From Bacteroidia bacterium (lineage in GTDB: Bacteria; Bacteroidota; Bacteroidia; Bacteroidales; BM520), in the NCBI GenBank assembly GCA_009930445.1, contig RZYD01000010.1, forward strand, positions 1 to 23,700: a stretch of 23,700 nt of DNA, in the 5' to 3' direction. Numbering within the stretch: position 1 is the first letter of the stretch; the number at the start of each line of letters is the position of its first letter. A model generated the notes under the pieces. That model ran no database searches and had not been told where the DNA came from. It was given only the letters and a program-made list of their open reading frames with translations. Position numbers and translations under genes: made by a program. Positions 1-7,135 of the stretch are shown piece by piece.

Positions 1-785
1 GTGAAAATAATACGCCGGTCGACACCACTGTAAAGCCCGTTTCCGGCAAGATAAGTTCCGCCACGATTCAGATCAACCAAAATTTTATCCTTTATTTGCT
101 CATGTTTTTCGGATACGATCAATAATGATTTTTCGTACGACATCCCTTCAACGACGATATCAATCACCTTACCGGTAACAAATATTGTAATCCATGAATA
201 CAACGGAATTCGCCAGTCTTTAAAAACTGCAAGCCCGACCAACACAATTACCGAATCGATGATAATAATCAGTTGCCCCAGGGGCATTCGCGAATATTTG
301 GCAAAAATCATAGCGACAATGTCCGAACCGCCGGTGGTTGCCCGGGCGCGAAAAATCAAGCCTAACCCAAAGCCGATAAGTAAACCACCAAAAACAGAAG
401 CCAACAAAACATCTTCACCAATACGCAGCGGGTCAGTACCAGCCAGATAGGTAAACAGGTCGATAAATACCGAAACCAGAAAAAATCCCACAACGGTTTT
501 AACCCCAAAGCGAGGCCCCAGAAGCCGGATACCCAAAATAGTAAGCGGGATATTCAGAATAAGCCCAAAAAGCCCAATGGGGAAGCCATCGGGAGCAAAG
601 GCGAATAACCCCTGGGTAACATAATGCACCACAATTGAAATCCCATAAACCCCTCCGGGTACAATCCGGTAAGGACTGATAAAAAAACTATACCCTGCCG
701 CCATAATGATGGCGCCGATAAGTATCCCGGCGTAAGTGCGAAACCATTTTTTGCTAAACAATTTTTCACGCGTTACAAAAGCCAT
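1..785 (-). CDS. YitT family membrane protein, partial (3' end beyond left edge)
   Basis: Reading the minus strand from the ATG at 785 gives 261 open codons that run off the left edge. The protein begins MAFVTREKLF and has about six hydrophobic segments (near residues 17-38, 70-86, 97-114, 127-145, 171-188 and 196-213). A soluble tail follows (about 217-261) with the KSLLIVSEK and NRGGTYLAGNGLYSG pattern of the DUF2179 domain. Membrane part plus DUF2179 is the YitT/DUF161 architecture, usually 280-310 residues, so only the last few dozen residues are missing. The substrate of this family is not established; it is an inner-membrane protein, possibly a transporter. The signature FRARATTGGSDIVA (146-159) is well preserved. 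The gene is divergent from porP and has its own promoter. The family call is firm and the function unknown. Confidence 0.88.
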   Translation of the reverse strand, partial: MAFVTREKLFSKKWFRTYAGILIGAIIMAAGYSFFISPYRIVPGGVYGISIVVHYVTQGLFAFAPDGFPIGLFGLILNIPLTILGIRLLGPRFGVKTVVGFFLVSVFIDLFTYLAGTDPLRIGEDVLLASVFGGLLIGFGLGLIFRARATTGGSDIVAMIFAKYSRMPLGQLIIIIDSVIVLVGLAVFKDWRIPLYSWITIFVTGKVIDIVVEGMSYEKSLLIVSEKHEQIKDKILVDLNRGGTYLAGNGLYSGVDRRIIF

Positions 786-844
786 ATCTATAATTTTTAA
801 CGTTACAATTCAACAGCCATCCTATCGCCCCGACAAAATGGTTG

Positions 845-874
845 CAAAAATAATCTTTATAAAAATATTGACAA
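845..874 (-). promoter_or_regulatory. Bacteroidota-type promoter for the YitT gene
   Basis: On the minus strand TTG (874-872), a 19-base spacer and TATTTTTG (852-845) match the primary sigma factor consensus of Bacteroidota (TTG, 17-23 bases, TAnnTTTG). Transcription would start near 838, leaving a leader of about 50 bases before the ATG at 785. This is the best two-box match I found in the window. Confidence 0.6.
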
Positions 875-1047
875 TGATAAAATGAAATATTTACACAAAA
901 TAAACAGCAGGGAACAACAGTAGAAAAAATGCAGAGAAACGGAAGAGCGAAATAATCCGAGAAAAAATTTTATACGACAAAAAAAAACACTAAAATGAAG
1001 GGAACAAACGTTTTAGAATAAAAATCAGCATTCAATAGACGAAGTGG

Positions 1048-1076
1048 TTAATGTTCAAAAAAAATTACTATTTTAG
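1048..1076 (+). promoter_or_regulatory. Possible porP/gld operon promoter
   Basis: TATTTTAG at 1069-1076 differs from the TAnnTTTG box at one position, and a weak TTA at 1048-1050 lies 18 bases upstream. Transcription would start near 1083, giving a leader of about 14 bases. Only the position and the -7 resemblance support this. Confidence 0.3.
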
Positions 1077-1096
1077 CGTCGCTTTAGAAATACCTT

Positions 1097-2050
1097 ATGT
1101 TAACACGCATATTAAGAGCTACATTCATCCTGTTATTAGTAAGTAATTGGGGAGTTGTTAAGGCACAACAAGAGCCTCAGTTTACCCAACATAGCTTTAA
1201 CCGGCTCAGCTATAATCCGGGATATGCAGGGATGGGAGATGCAATCTGCGCCACCGGAATAATGCGTCAGCAGTGGGTAGGATTTGTGGATATAGAAAAC
1301 CAGAATATCGGTCCTAAAACCTATACTTTTTCCATCCACAGTCCTGTAAAAATCCTCCGTGGAGGGGTAGGCGTAAACATTATGCAGGATCAGATCGGCT
1401 TTTTTACCCACACCAATGTCGACCTTGGGTATTCCTACCACACATCCATCGGAGTGGGCGATCTGGGAATCGGTGTACAGGCTATGTTTTTTAACAGTTT
1501 GCTTGATTTCTCCTTGTTTAAACCCATTAACAGCGATGATCCGGTGCTCAATCAGCGCCGGGCAGAAGAGAGCGATATGATTTTCGATGCTAATTTTGGC
1601 GTCTATTATCAGGTTCCCAACGAATTCTGGTTCGGTGTTTCAGCCCAAAACCTCTTCCAGTCAACAGGAAGAAACACCCTGTATAAATTGTCACGTACGG
1701 TATTTCTTGCCGGTGGATATGAAATCAACTTCCCCACCCGGCCATTTTTTTCCATAGAACCTTCCGTGATGATCAAATCCGATTTTGCCATCGTGCAGAT
1801 GGATGTCAATGCGTTGCTAAAGTATCGCGACCGGTTCTGGGGTGGCCTGAACTATCGGCTGGGCGATGGACTGGGGTTGATGTTTGGGCTTTGGTGGAAA
1901 GACTTTAAACTGGGGTATTCCTACGATATTTCGACATCGAAAGTGAGTGTTGGCGGGAGTAAAGGAAGTCATGAAATTTTATTGGGTTATTGTTTTAAAT
2001 TTGAATTTGATAAAGGTATTCGTACCTTGCGCAACACAAGATATTTGTAA
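1097..2050 (+). CDS. porP: PorP/SprF family type IX secretion outer-membrane protein
   Basis: A 317-residue secreted protein. The signal peptide is about residues 1-23, with probable cleavage after VKA. The mature start carries the family hallmark QFTQHSFNRLSYNPGYAG, followed by alternating hydrophobic strands and a C terminus (GSHEILLGYCFKFEF) typical of a beta-barrel. PorP/SprF proteins are small outer-membrane barrels that work with the PorK/N ring, and several paralogues link cargo adhesins to the T9SS. Being the first gene before gldK suggests the core PorP rather than an adhesin-linked paralogue, as in Porphyromonas gingivalis where porP precedes porK-L-M-N. It lies 63 bases before gldK and is probably cotranscribed. 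The family is certain; the split between PorP and SprF is by context. Confidence 0.9.
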   Translation: MLTRILRATFILLLVSNWGVVKAQQEPQFTQHSFNRLSYNPGYAGMGDAICATGIMRQQWVGFVDIENQNIGPKTYTFSIHSPVKILRGGVGVNIMQDQIGFFTHTNVDLGYSYHTSIGVGDLGIGVQAMFFNSLLDFSLFKPINSDDPVLNQRRAEESDMIFDANFGVYYQVPNEFWFGVSAQNLFQSTGRNTLYKLSRTVFLAGGYEINFPTRPFFSIEPSVMIKSDFAIVQMDVNALLKYRDRFWGGLNYRLGDGLGLMFGLWWKDFKLGYSYDISTSKVSVGGSKGSHEILLGYCFKFEFDKGIRTLRNTRYL

Positions 2051-2113
2051 TCTTATTATTACTATACACTAATTTAAACAGGAAAATCGTTATTCTGAAT
2101 AAAACAGCAAAAA

Positions 2114-3475
2114 ATGAAAAAATTATTTTTGTATTCCTTAGTTCTTCTCCTTATGGCTGGATGCAGCAATTCAGGAAATGGTGAGTTGACAGGCGTTAAA
2201 AGGGATGGACAATTCTATCAGCCCGATCCTTTCGGGATGACCTATATTCCTATGGGGAGTTTTACCATGGGTGGAGGTGATCAGGATGTTCCGTATGCCC
2301 GGATTAATCAGCCACGGGTTATTACCGTTTCGGCATTTTATATGGATGAAACCGAAATTACCAATAACGAATACAGGCAATTCGTTTTCTGGGTGCGTGA
2401 TTCCATCGCAAGAACCTTACTTGGTGACCTGAAACCTGAGGAATACCTTATTGAAGAAAATAAGGAAACCGGCGAACTTTACGACCCCCCGATACTCAAC
2501 TGGGAAACAAAAATTGAATGGAGTGGTGAAGAGGAAAGAGACATCCTGGAAGAGATGTATTACCCCATGCATGAACGTTTTTTCAGAAAAAAAGAAATCG
2601 ATACCCGTAAGCTGTTTTATGAATATTACTGGATTGACCTGAAAGCAGCTGCACGGAAAGAGTATTCCGATCCTGACGCCAACAGCAAAGATGCCGCGTT
2701 TGCCAATCGCCGACAAGGAAGAACCGACCGTTCGGTATACATCCGTAAAGAAACCATAAATGTTTATCCGGATACATTGACCTGGATCCACGATTATAGC
2801 TATTCCTATAATGAACCCATGACCAAACGGTATTTCTGGCATCCTGCTTACGATAATTATCCGGTAGTTGGCGTGAGCTGGAAACAGGCAAAAGCCTTTT
2901 CCATCTGGAGAACCGAATACCTGAATTCCTTTCTCAGCAAAAACAAAGACGTAATCGTCAACGAATTCAGGTTACCTACTGAATCGGAATGGGAATGGGC
3001 CGCACGTGGCGGCTACGAACTCAACCCTTACCCATGGGGCGGGCCGTATACAAGAAACGAAAACGGATGTTTCCTCGCCAACTTTAAACCGAACCGCGGT
3101 GATTATACCGGCGATGGCGGCGTACATACGGTGATTGTTGGCCATTATCCTCCGAACGATTTCGGCCTCTATGATATGGCAGGAAATGTTTCAGAATGGA
3201 CCGAAGATGCCTACGACGAATCGACCTATAATTTTGCGTGGGATTTAAATATGAGCTATAGCTACAACGCCCGCGAAGACGATCCCATTGCACTCAAACG
3301 TAAGGTGATTCGCGGTGGATCATGGAAAGATGTACATTACTATCTTGAAGTGGCTTCAAGAGCCTATGAATATCAAGATACAGCCAAAAGCTACATCGGA
3401 TTTCGCTGCGTGCAGAATTATCTGGGCCGTCAAAAAGGCGATAACCCCTCCCGTGCTTCAAAAGTATACAAATAG
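2114..3475 (+). CDS. gldK: GldK/PorK, T9SS ring lipoprotein
   Basis: A 453-residue lipoprotein with signal peptide and lipobox LMAGC, lipidated at Cys17. The rest is a formylglycine-generating-enzyme (FGE-sulfatase) fold: PFGMTYIPMGSFTMGG and the DETEITNNEY segment near the start, PVVGVSWKQAKAF and RLPTESEWEWAARGG in the middle, and YDMAGNVSEW and IRGGSWKD ending at GFRCVQN. A long charged insert (roughly residues 95-245) splits the fold, as in other GldK proteins. GldK forms with GldN a large ring under the outer membrane and is thought to be structural, not an enzyme. Its place between porP and gldL fixes the assignment. P. gingivalis PorK and Flavobacterium GldK are of similar size. Confidence 0.95.
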   Translation: MKKLFLYSLVLLLMAGCSNSGNGELTGVKRDGQFYQPDPFGMTYIPMGSFTMGGGDQDVPYARINQPRVITVSAFYMDETEITNNEYRQFVFWVRDSIARTLLGDLKPEEYLIEENKETGELYDPPILNWETKIEWSGEEERDILEEMYYPMHERFFRKKEIDTRKLFYEYYWIDLKAAARKEYSDPDANSKDAAFANRRQGRTDRSVYIRKETINVYPDTLTWIHDYSYSYNEPMTKRYFWHPAYDNYPVVGVSWKQAKAFSIWRTEYLNSFLSKNKDVIVNEFRLPTESEWEWAARGGYELNPYPWGGPYTRNENGCFLANFKPNRGDYTGDGGVHTVIVGHYPPNDFGLYDMAGNVSEWTEDAYDESTYNFAWDLNMSYSYNAREDDPIALKRKVIRGGSWKDVHYYLEVASRAYEYQDTAKSYIGFRCVQNYLGRQKGDNPSRASKVYK

Positions 3476-3536
3476 ATTTTAGCGTATTCGCGATAAAAAT
3501 TTAAAAAAATATTATTCATAGCTAAGTTATTACATT

Positions 3537-4454
3537 ATGGGACTAAACAAGCTTGTTCATAGCAGGATTTACAAGAATTTCATGTCGAAACTCTATGGCT
3601 GGGGCGCAGCAATTGTTATTGTTGGTGCACTGTTTAAAATCACGCACATTCAAGGTGCCAACGAAATGTTGTTTATCGGGATGATGACGGAAGCCATTAT
3701 TTTCTTCTTCTCGGCCTTCGAACCCCCGCACGTAGAACCCGACTGGAGCCTTGTGTATCCCGAACTCGCAGGGATATATCATGGCAAAAAAGCCGGTGAT
3801 GTGGTAAAACAAAGAGGCCAAGGCCCCGCCAGAGGAACCGGATCAGTAACCAGTGAACTCGACGAGATGCTCAAAAAAGCAAAAATCGACTCTAAACTTA
3901 TTGAAGACCTCGGTCAAGGCCTTTCCAGCCTGACCGAAACCACGAAAAATCTTGCTGACATTTCCAACGCAAAAGCAGCAGCAGATAAATTTACGAAAAG
4001 CATGGAATCAGCTTCTACCTCAGCCGACACCCTCGCCCAATCGTATAATAAAACTTCTGAAGTGCTCAACAAAGATCTCGCTGAAACCGAAAACTTTCTG
4101 AAAAGTGTTCAATCCGCCACACAGGCCGTTGGATCCCTGTCCGAAACTTATTCAAAAGCCGCCCAGTCGGTGACAACGGAAAGTAAAACCTACGACGAAA
4201 CCTTCAGAAAACTGACTCAAAACCTCTCCGCACTCAATGCGGTGTACGAAATGCAACTTAAAAATTCAGATTCCCAGGCAAAAGTAACCGACCAAATGGG
4301 GAATGCAATTGAATCTTTTATGAAAAATATGAAAGCGTCAATTACTACAACTGAAAATTACAAAATTCAGGCAGATGCACTTACCCAAAATGTTGCTGCA
4401 CTGAATACGGTTTATGGCAATATGCTCGCTGCCATGAACGTAAAAGTAAAATAA
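3537..4454 (+). CDS. gldL: GldL/PorL, T9SS motor inner-membrane subunit
   Basis: A 305-residue protein with two close transmembrane helices (about 19-36 and 44-61), then a long Ala/Ser/Thr/Lys-rich region predicted helical or coiled-coil (about 105-300). GldL pentamers surround a GldM dimer to form the proton-driven motor that powers type IX secretion and gliding. Glu52 lies inside the second helix and Glu62 at its end (FEPP). Their spacing matches Glu49 and Glu59 of Flavobacterium johnsoniae GldL, residues tied to proton coupling (from memory). The length is close to PorL (about 310 residues) and exceeds F. johnsoniae GldL (about 215) because of the cytoplasmic extension. That extension repeats a motif: LTQNLSALNAVY at 226-237 and LTQNVAALNTVY at 282-293. 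It starts 61 bases after gldK. Confidence 0.95.
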   Translation: MGLNKLVHSRIYKNFMSKLYGWGAAIVIVGALFKITHIQGANEMLFIGMMTEAIIFFFSAFEPPHVEPDWSLVYPELAGIYHGKKAGDVVKQRGQGPARGTGSVTSELDEMLKKAKIDSKLIEDLGQGLSSLTETTKNLADISNAKAAADKFTKSMESASTSADTLAQSYNKTSEVLNKDLAETENFLKSVQSATQAVGSLSETYSKAAQSVTTESKTYDETFRKLTQNLSALNAVYEMQLKNSDSQAKVTDQMGNAIESFMKNMKASITTTENYKIQADALTQNVAALNTVYGNMLAAMNVKVK

Positions 4455-4500
4455 CAGGCTGAATAATGAACCATTTGAAAACAATATAAGCTAATTATAA

Positions 4501-6114
4501 ATGGCTGGATATAAAGAAACCCCACGGCAAAAGATGATCGGTATGATGTACCTGGTACTGACGGCCATGCTGGCCCTCAACGTATCGGTGGAAATCCTTG
4601 AGGCTTTTGTTACCGTGAACGACAGTGTTGAACAAACCAATCTGACTTTCGAAGATAAGATCGAACAGTTGTACGGCCAATTTGAACAACAGTATTTGAT
4701 TAATCAGGCTAAAGTCGGACCCTACTGGGAAAAAGCAAAACAAGCTGACAGTATGTCGACTGAAATGATTGATTATATCAAAACCCTTAAATATGAGGTA
4801 ATCGCGCTGACTGAAAAAAGTACAGTGGAAGAGATTAAGCATCTGTCGCTAAGCGAAATTAACAGCCGCGACAGCTATGATCAACCCACCAATTACTTTA
4901 TTGGCACTTCTCCCGACGGTTCAAGAGGAAAAGCAAGAGAATTAAAAAATAAAATTAATTCATACAAAGAAAATATGCTTGCACTCTTTGATGAAAGCAT
5001 GGCTATAAATATTAACCTGGGGCTGGAAACAAACAAGGAATATATGGATGCTGACGGGGCCTCCCAAAACTGGGAAATACACCATTTCTATCATACCATC
5101 CTGGCCGCTGATGTGACCTTCCTGAATAAACTTATCATGGATGTTCAAAATGCTGAATTTGCTGTACTGAACTATTTTTACAATAATATCAGTGCGGAAG
5201 ATTTCAAATTTGACATGATCAATGCCAAAGTTATCCCCAGAAGTAATTATGTCTTCCTTAACGGAGAATACGAAGCGGAAGTACTCGTTGCAGCCTACGA
5301 CAGTAAACAGGCACCCACAGTGCGTGTGATGAAAGATGTAACCCAGCTGACAACTGCCATGTTGGACAGAGCAACCGTATTACCCGGTGACAGTGGCGTG
5401 GTAAAACTCCGCTTCCCGGCCAATAGTGAAGGAATTCACAATTATGCCGGTGTAATTGAAGTGACCGGACCCGACGGAAGTATGAACCGCTACCCGTTCA
5501 ACGACAGTTATATCGTTGCCAAACCATCTCTTACCGTGGCACCGACCAAAATGAACGTCTTTTATAAAGGGGTTGAAAACCCTGTTTCCATCTCTTCGCC
5601 CGGTATCGGAACCGAATTGCTTCAGGTTAACATCTCTCAGGGCAATCTCCGGCGTAGCGAAAACAGCGATGAATGGATCGTTACCATCCCGGAAGAAGCC
5701 AGTGGAATGACAACCATCAAGGTATCGGCAGAACAACATGGTGAAATGGTCGATATGGGCTCGGCAGAATTTCGTATCAAACGCGTACCCAGTCCGGTGG
5801 CAAAAATCGGCGGAACTGAAGGCGGTCAAATCGAAAAAAACCTGCTGGTGACGGCAGCCGCCATTATCCCTCAAATGCCCGAAGATTTTGAATTTGAGCT
5901 GGTTTTTGAAATTACCAAATTTGATTTTGTAGCCACACAACGGGGAGGTGACCTGTTTGTCCGTCAGGGCAGAGGAAACCGCCTTACAGATGAAATGCTT
6001 TCCTTTGTTAAAAATGCTCGCCGCGGTGACAAAATATGGCTCGAAAATATCTTCGCTACCGGCCCCGATGGCACCAGCCGTCGATTAGGTACAATCGACT
6101 TAACAATAAAATAA
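4501..6114 (+). CDS. gldM: GldM/PorM, T9SS motor subunit spanning the periplasm
   Basis: A 537-residue protein starting MAGYKETPRQKMIGMMYLV, the near-invariant GldM start. One transmembrane helix (about 13-34) is followed by a periplasmic part of about 500 residues that, in solved GldM/PorM structures, forms four domains in an intertwined dimer reaching the GldK/GldN ring. Arg9 just before the helix corresponds to the arginine reported to pair with a GldL glutamate in F. johnsoniae (from memory). The usual length is 510-520, so this copy is slightly long but intact. It lies 46 bases after gldL and 25 before gldN. Identity rests on the N-terminal motif, length and position. Confidence 0.96.
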   Translation: MAGYKETPRQKMIGMMYLVLTAMLALNVSVEILEAFVTVNDSVEQTNLTFEDKIEQLYGQFEQQYLINQAKVGPYWEKAKQADSMSTEMIDYIKTLKYEVIALTEKSTVEEIKHLSLSEINSRDSYDQPTNYFIGTSPDGSRGKARELKNKINSYKENMLALFDESMAININLGLETNKEYMDADGASQNWEIHHFYHTILAADVTFLNKLIMDVQNAEFAVLNYFYNNISAEDFKFDMINAKVIPRSNYVFLNGEYEAEVLVAAYDSKQAPTVRVMKDVTQLTTAMLDRATVLPGDSGVVKLRFPANSEGIHNYAGVIEVTGPDGSMNRYPFNDSYIVAKPSLTVAPTKMNVFYKGVENPVSISSPGIGTELLQVNISQGNLRRSENSDEWIVTIPEEASGMTTIKVSAEQHGEMVDMGSAEFRIKRVPSPVAKIGGTEGGQIEKNLLVTAAAIIPQMPEDFEFELVFEITKFDFVATQRGGDLFVRQGRGNRLTDEMLSFVKNARRGDKIWLENIFATGPDGTSRRLGTIDLTIK

Positions 6115-6125
6115 TTAATATTATC

Positions 6126-6130
6126 GGAGG
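6126..6130 (+). promoter_or_regulatory. Strong Shine-Dalgarno GGAGG before gldN
   Basis: GGAGG ends nine bases before the gldN ATG at 6140. Bacteroidota genes mostly lack Shine-Dalgarno sites, and the other gld genes here start after plain A/T-rich sequence, so this one is unusual and also fixes the gldN start. Confidence 0.6.
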
Positions 6131-6139
6131 TTTTATCCT

Positions 6140-6994
6140 ATGAAAAAAATTGTTGCAATAGTTACTTTTCTCAGTTTTCTGATCGCCGGAGCTTCATCGG
6201 CTCAGGCGCAGGTAGTAAGCACCCCGCGTGACGGTTTTTACGATAAAGTAAATATCGTCGATAAAAAACCGATCCCCTATGTCTTTGTCAGAGAAGCCGA
6301 TGTAATCTGGTCAAAACGGATCTGGCGCGTAATTGATATGCGTGAAAGAGTTAATCAACCCTTTTACTATCCCGAAGTACCCCAGAACCAATGGAGAAGT
6401 TTGATAACCGTAATCATGGACGGGCTGAAGGAAGGACAAATAACCGCTTACGACGCCTCGGTACCTACCGATGAATTTCTGGTGCCACTCACCTATGAAG
6501 AAGTGATGAGCCGCCTCGAACGAACAGATACCGTTCAGCTCCAGCGAAATTATCCACCCTATGATTACTACGACACCATCATTCAGACCGAATTTAACGC
6601 CATGGACGTAAAACGTATCCGTATCAAGGAAGACTGGTTCTTCGATAAACAGCGTTCGATGATGGAAGCCCGCGTGCTCGGTATCTGCCCGGTACGCGAC
6701 AACCTCGATGAAAACGGAAATTTCAGGGGCTATGAAACCCTCTTCTGGGTCTATTACCCCGAAGCCCGCGAAACTTTCGCTAAAGCAGAAGTGTATAACC
6801 CCAACAACGATGCACAACGACTTACTTACGACGATGTGTTTTGGAAACGCATCTTCCATAGTACGGTTTATAAAGAATCAAACCGCTTCGACCGCCGAAT
6901 CTCTGAATACGCAACAGGGATCGACGCATTACTCGAGTCAGAACGTATTAACCGCGAACTGCATCAATACGAACATGACTTCTGGGAATTTTAG
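6140..6994 (+). CDS. gldN: GldN/PorN, T9SS ring protein
   Basis: A 284-residue secreted protein with signal peptide about 1-23 (cleavage after AQA). Typical GldN features follow: DGFYDKVNIVDKKPIPYV near the N terminus, a DVIWSKRIWRVIDMRERVN block, the IRIKEDWFFDKQRS segment, and the ending LHQYEHDFWEF. GldN binds the lipoprotein GldK to form the periplasmic ring contacted by GldM. It is the last gene of the cluster, 25 bases after gldM, has the only clear Shine-Dalgarno site in the cluster, and is followed by a terminator. The length fits the family (about 280-360). A reading frame overlapping its 3' end in another frame (6708-7064) is not a gene. Confidence 0.95.
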   Translation: MKKIVAIVTFLSFLIAGASSAQAQVVSTPRDGFYDKVNIVDKKPIPYVFVREADVIWSKRIWRVIDMRERVNQPFYYPEVPQNQWRSLITVIMDGLKEGQITAYDASVPTDEFLVPLTYEEVMSRLERTDTVQLQRNYPPYDYYDTIIQTEFNAMDVKRIRIKEDWFFDKQRSMMEARVLGICPVRDNLDENGNFRGYETLFWVYYPEARETFAKAEVYNPNNDAQRLTYDDVFWKRIFHSTVYKESNRFDRRISEYATGIDALLESERINRELHQYEHDFWEF

Positions 6995-7019
6995 GCTGTT
7001 CTTGTATTGCAATAATTTT

Positions 7020-7054
7020 AACCGGAAGTTATTTTTAACTCTCCGGTTTTTTTT
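7020..7054 (+). terminator. Rho-independent terminator of the gld operon
   Basis: AACCGGA (7020-7026) pairs with TCCGGTT (7042-7048). An inner AGTTA/TAACT stem extends the hairpin with one bulged C. A run of eight T follows at 7047-7054. It lies 25 bases after the gldN stop. Confidence 0.85.
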
Positions 7055-7081
7055 ATCCCTTTAAAAAGTGGTGCTTTTTAT

Positions 7082-7089
7082 TAAATTTG
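7082..7089 (+). promoter_or_regulatory. Probable recG promoter -7 box
   Basis: TAAATTTG matches TAnnTTTG exactly. It lies just after the gld terminator and 46 bases before the recG ATG. A poor TTT at 7060-7062, 19 bases upstream, stands where the -33 TTG should be. Confidence 0.45.
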
Positions 7090-7135
7090 TTGGGTGACAA
7101 ATCGCCATTTCATGGATTAACGGAAAAATACCCCC

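Larger units (their letters stand above)
786..1096. other. Intergenic region between divergent YitT and porP genes
   Basis: This 311-base AT-rich gap separates the divergent YitT gene and porP. It holds the YitT promoter (845-874) and a weaker porP promoter candidate (1048-1076). The middle, about 880-1040, is rich in A runs. I see no reading frame, strong hairpin or repeat in it. Confidence 0.7.

Noticed and set aside
5380..5940. 186-codon minus-strand frame inside gldM
   Set aside because: It is antisense to a well-supported gene and has no start context or family features.
6708..7064. 118-codon plus-strand frame overlapping the end of gldN
   Set aside because: It is out of frame with an intact gldN, continues through the terminator hairpin and resembles no protein family.
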